Position numbers and translations under genes: made by a program
In this document: positions 62,168-64,000 of the stretch, in pieces
How the letters are laid out: each line of letters begins with the position of its first letter
Numbering within the stretch: position 1 is the stretch's first letter
Source of the DNA: Clostridiaceae bacterium
GTDB lineage: Bacteria > Bacillota > Clostridia > Saccharofermentanales > DTU023
NCBI GenBank assembly: GCA_012518795.1
Contig: JAAYRL010000050.1
Coordinates: forward strand, 1 to 64,000
Length of the DNA: 64,000 nt
Reading direction: 5' to 3'
Notes under the pieces: generated by a model
What the model was told of the DNA's origin: nothing
Databases searched by the model: none
What the model saw: only the letters and a program-made list of their open reading frames with translations

Positions 62168-63421
62168 ATGGAAATAAAACGTGATTTATATTTACAGCAA
62201 TTAATTGATCGTATGCATAACGGAATGATTAAAGTCATAACCGGTGTTAGGCGAAGCGGAAAGTCATATCTTGTTTTTAAGATTTTTAAAGAATATTTAC
62301 TCGGCAATGGCATTGATCATAAACACATTATTTCGCTTGAATTGGACAGAATTGAAAATAAAAAGTATCGTAATCCGGATGTAATTTATGAATATATTAA
62401 CAGTCAACTGATTGACAACCGAAAATATTATATTTTGCTTGATGAAGTACAAATGTTGAACGATTTTGAAGAAGTTTTAAATTCGTTACTATATAAAAGC
62501 AATGTGGATGTTTATGTGACCGGCAGCAATTCGAAGTTTTTATCAAAAGATGTCATTACTGAATTTCGCGGCAGGGGGGATGAGATACACATCTATCCAC
62601 TTAGCTTTCAGGAATTTATGAGTAAATATGATGGCGATATGTATCACGGTTGGGCTGATTATGTAACTTATGGCGGTTTACCGCTCATATTATCGATGAA
62701 AAACGAAGAGCAAAAAATTAATTATCTAAATTCTCTTTTCACAGAAACATATATTAAAGATATAGTTGAAAGAAATCATATAGAAAAAGTTCAGGAATTG
62801 AATGATCTGATCAATATTTTGGCTTCCGGCATTGGTTCTCTTAGCAATCCTTCAAAAATTTTATCAACATTCAAGAGCCGGCTTAAATCTGATATCAGTT
62901 TAAATACTATTAGAGCATATATTGAATATCTTCAGGATGCTTTTTTGATTAATGAGGCTTATCGATATGATGTTAAAGGCAGGAAATATATCGGTACACC
63001 ACTTAAATATTATTTTGAAGATGTAGGTTTAAGGAATGCTCGATTAGGCTTTAGGCAAGTTGAAGAAAATCACGTTATGGAGAATATTATTTATAATGAA
63101 CTTCGATTTAGAGGGTATCAAGTAGACGTGGGTATGGTTGCCAAACGCTTTATCGATAAAGAAGGCAAACAAAGATCAAAACAATTAGAAATTGATTTCA
63201 TTGCAAATCTTGGCAGCAAAAGATATTATCTTCAATCAGCTTTTAGCATGCCTACAGAACAAAAAATCAATCAAGAAAAAGCACCCCTGATTAATGTAAG
63301 TGATTCTTTCAAAAAGATAATTATTGTAAAAGATGTAATCAATGTCCGCAGAGATGAATATGGAATAACTACAATGAGTATCTTTGATTTTTTATTAAAT
63401 GAAAATAGTTTAGAATTATAA
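62168..63421 (+). CDS. AAA+ ATPase of the DUF4143 type (second paralog)
   Basis: A 417-residue paralog of the protein at 13728. Walker A GVRRSGKS, Walker B YILLDEVQ, sensor TGSNSKFLSKD, and C-terminal TPLKYYFEDVGLRNA and ENIIYNEL align throughout. I start at ATG 62168, which matches the N-terminus of the first paralog (MEIKRDLYLQQL versus MKIQRPHYQTKL), though the ribosome site is weak. No flanking repeat like that of the first copy is seen. The biological role of this family is unknown. Confidence 0.85.
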   Translation: MEIKRDLYLQQLIDRMHNGMIKVITGVRRSGKSYLVFKIFKEYLLGNGIDHKHIISLELDRIENKKYRNPDVIYEYINSQLIDNRKYYILLDEVQMLNDFEEVLNSLLYKSNVDVYVTGSNSKFLSKDVITEFRGRGDEIHIYPLSFQEFMSKYDGDMYHGWADYVTYGGLPLILSMKNEEQKINYLNSLFTETYIKDIVERNHIEKVQELNDLINILASGIGSLSNPSKILSTFKSRLKSDISLNTIRAYIEYLQDAFLINEAYRYDVKGRKYIGTPLKYYFEDVGLRNARLGFRQVEENHVMENIIYNELRFRGYQVDVGMVAKRFIDKEGKQRSKQLEIDFIANLGSKRYYLQSAFSMPTEQKINQEKAPLINVSDSFKKIIIVKDVINVRRDEYGITTMSIFDFLLNENSLEL

Positions 63422-63525
63422 ATAATGAGTGAATAATGGCATTTTGATTGGAAATCACGTTCTCAGAAGGCCTTTTATCTTCTGAAAATGCGTTGCCAAA
63501 ATTGCTCTAAGCGAAATCTGTAGCA

Positions 63526-64000
63526 TCAAGCTTTGAAATTGTAAATAGGTTTCATGATATCTATGATGTCTACAGATTCTCTAATTGCATCAATAATATC
63601 TTCTAATGCCTTATATGCCATGGGAGCTTCATCAAGGGTTGAAGCTTTGACTGAAGTTGTATAAATACCTTGCATTTCTTTTTTGAAGTCTGCTAAAGAA
63701 ATTTCTGATTTGGCTTTAGTCCTCGACATAATTCTGCCGGCGCCATGCGGAGCAGAATAATTCCATTCCGGGTTTCCTTTGCCGTATGCCAAAATAGAAC
63801 CGTCTCTCATATTGATCGGTATCAGAACTTTTTCTCCTTTTCTGGCAGAAATTGCCCCTTTTCGCAAGATCATTTCTTTTGTATCAATATAGTTATGGAT
63901 TGTGTGGAAACCATCTGTGCCGGCAAGACCGGTTTTATCCAAAATAATTTCAACCATTCTTTCTCGATTTCTTTTCGCATAGTTTTGGCAAATTTCAACG
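63526..64000 (-). CDS. rtcB: RtcB-type RNA ligase, partial (C-terminal part)
   Basis: The minus strand encodes the last 157 or so residues of RtcB and the frame leaves the window at the right edge. The sequence VEICQNYAKRNRERM leads into HTIHNYID, ISARKGEKVLIPINMRDGSILA and SAPHGAGRIMSRTKA, which are core RtcB motifs including Mn-binding and GTP-linked His residues. RtcB joins RNA 2',3'-cyclic phosphate ends to 5'-OH ends, often in tRNA repair. It is convergent with the ATPase gene. Confidence 0.9.
   Translation of the reverse strand, partial: VEICQNYAKRNRERMVEIILDKTGLAGTDGFHTIHNYIDTKEMILRKGAISARKGEKVLIPINMRDGSILAYGKGNPEWNYSAPHGAGRIMSRTKAKSEISLADFKKEMQGIYTTSVKASTLDEAPMAYKALEDIIDAIRESVDIIDIMKPIYNFKA

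Overview
The window looks like chromosome of a low-GC, Gram-positive anaerobe of the Clostridia. Supporting signs are strong GGAGG ribosome sites, many lipoproteins with Cys lipoboxes, the hprK-murB-rapZ-whiA cluster, FeoA/FeoB with a FeoB-associated Cys-rich peptide, a type-2-like IMP dehydrogenase and a BlaI/M56 pair. The species cannot be named from the sequence; a host-associated Oscillospiraceae-like bacterium is a guess. No rRNA, tRNA or CRISPR array was seen.

Region 1 (1-13.5 kb) is a metal-acquisition block. An IS66-type end and a broken antitoxin remnant lie at the left edge. Then come a ZinT-like lipoprotein with a His/Asp tail and a ZnuA-C-B-type ABC transporter, a 92-bp tandem hairpin array, a membrane protein, feoA, feoB and the FeoB-associated peptide, and a TroABCD-type Zn/Mn transporter. 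Seven 16-bp sites of the form GTTAG-N6-CTAAC lie between these genes, which suggests one DtxR/MntR-type regulator controls the whole block. The regulator gene is not in the window.

Region 2 (13.5-31 kb) is accessory and metabolic. It holds a DUF4143-type ATPase flanked by related repeats, a Phd/ParE-type toxin-antitoxin pair with a palindrome over its promoter, an amino-acid ABC importer, an ECF sigma/anti-sigma pair, a BlaI/M56 signalling pair with three operator-like dyads, a Spx/ArsC-like protein, dihydroxyacetone kinase (dhaKLM), a short-chain dehydrogenase, polyphosphate kinase 2, a two-component system and a repetitive secreted protein.

Region 3 (31-49.7 kb) carries a glycerol-1-phosphate dehydrogenase with a HAD phosphatase, a beta-grasp lipoprotein, a complete oligopeptide importer (oppA-B-C-D-F plus a small tail-anchored protein), an S9 peptidase that could process the imported peptides, and hprK-murB-rapZ-whiA.

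Region 4 (49.7-64 kb) is the most unusual. It has two tandem paralogous HTH-like proteins of unknown function, facing a two-gene unit made of a three-TM coiled-coil membrane protein and a helical partner (Zorya-like in outline only). These are followed by housekeeping genes with oddities. PyrG has Gly where the catalytic Cys of the glutaminase site should be, and LysRS carries a C-terminal EMAP/Trbp111-type tRNA-binding domain. GuaB, GreA, a second DUF4143 ATPase and a partial RtcB complete the region.

A recurring pattern is short tandem duplication that includes the stop codon of the gene it follows. It is seen at five or more genes.
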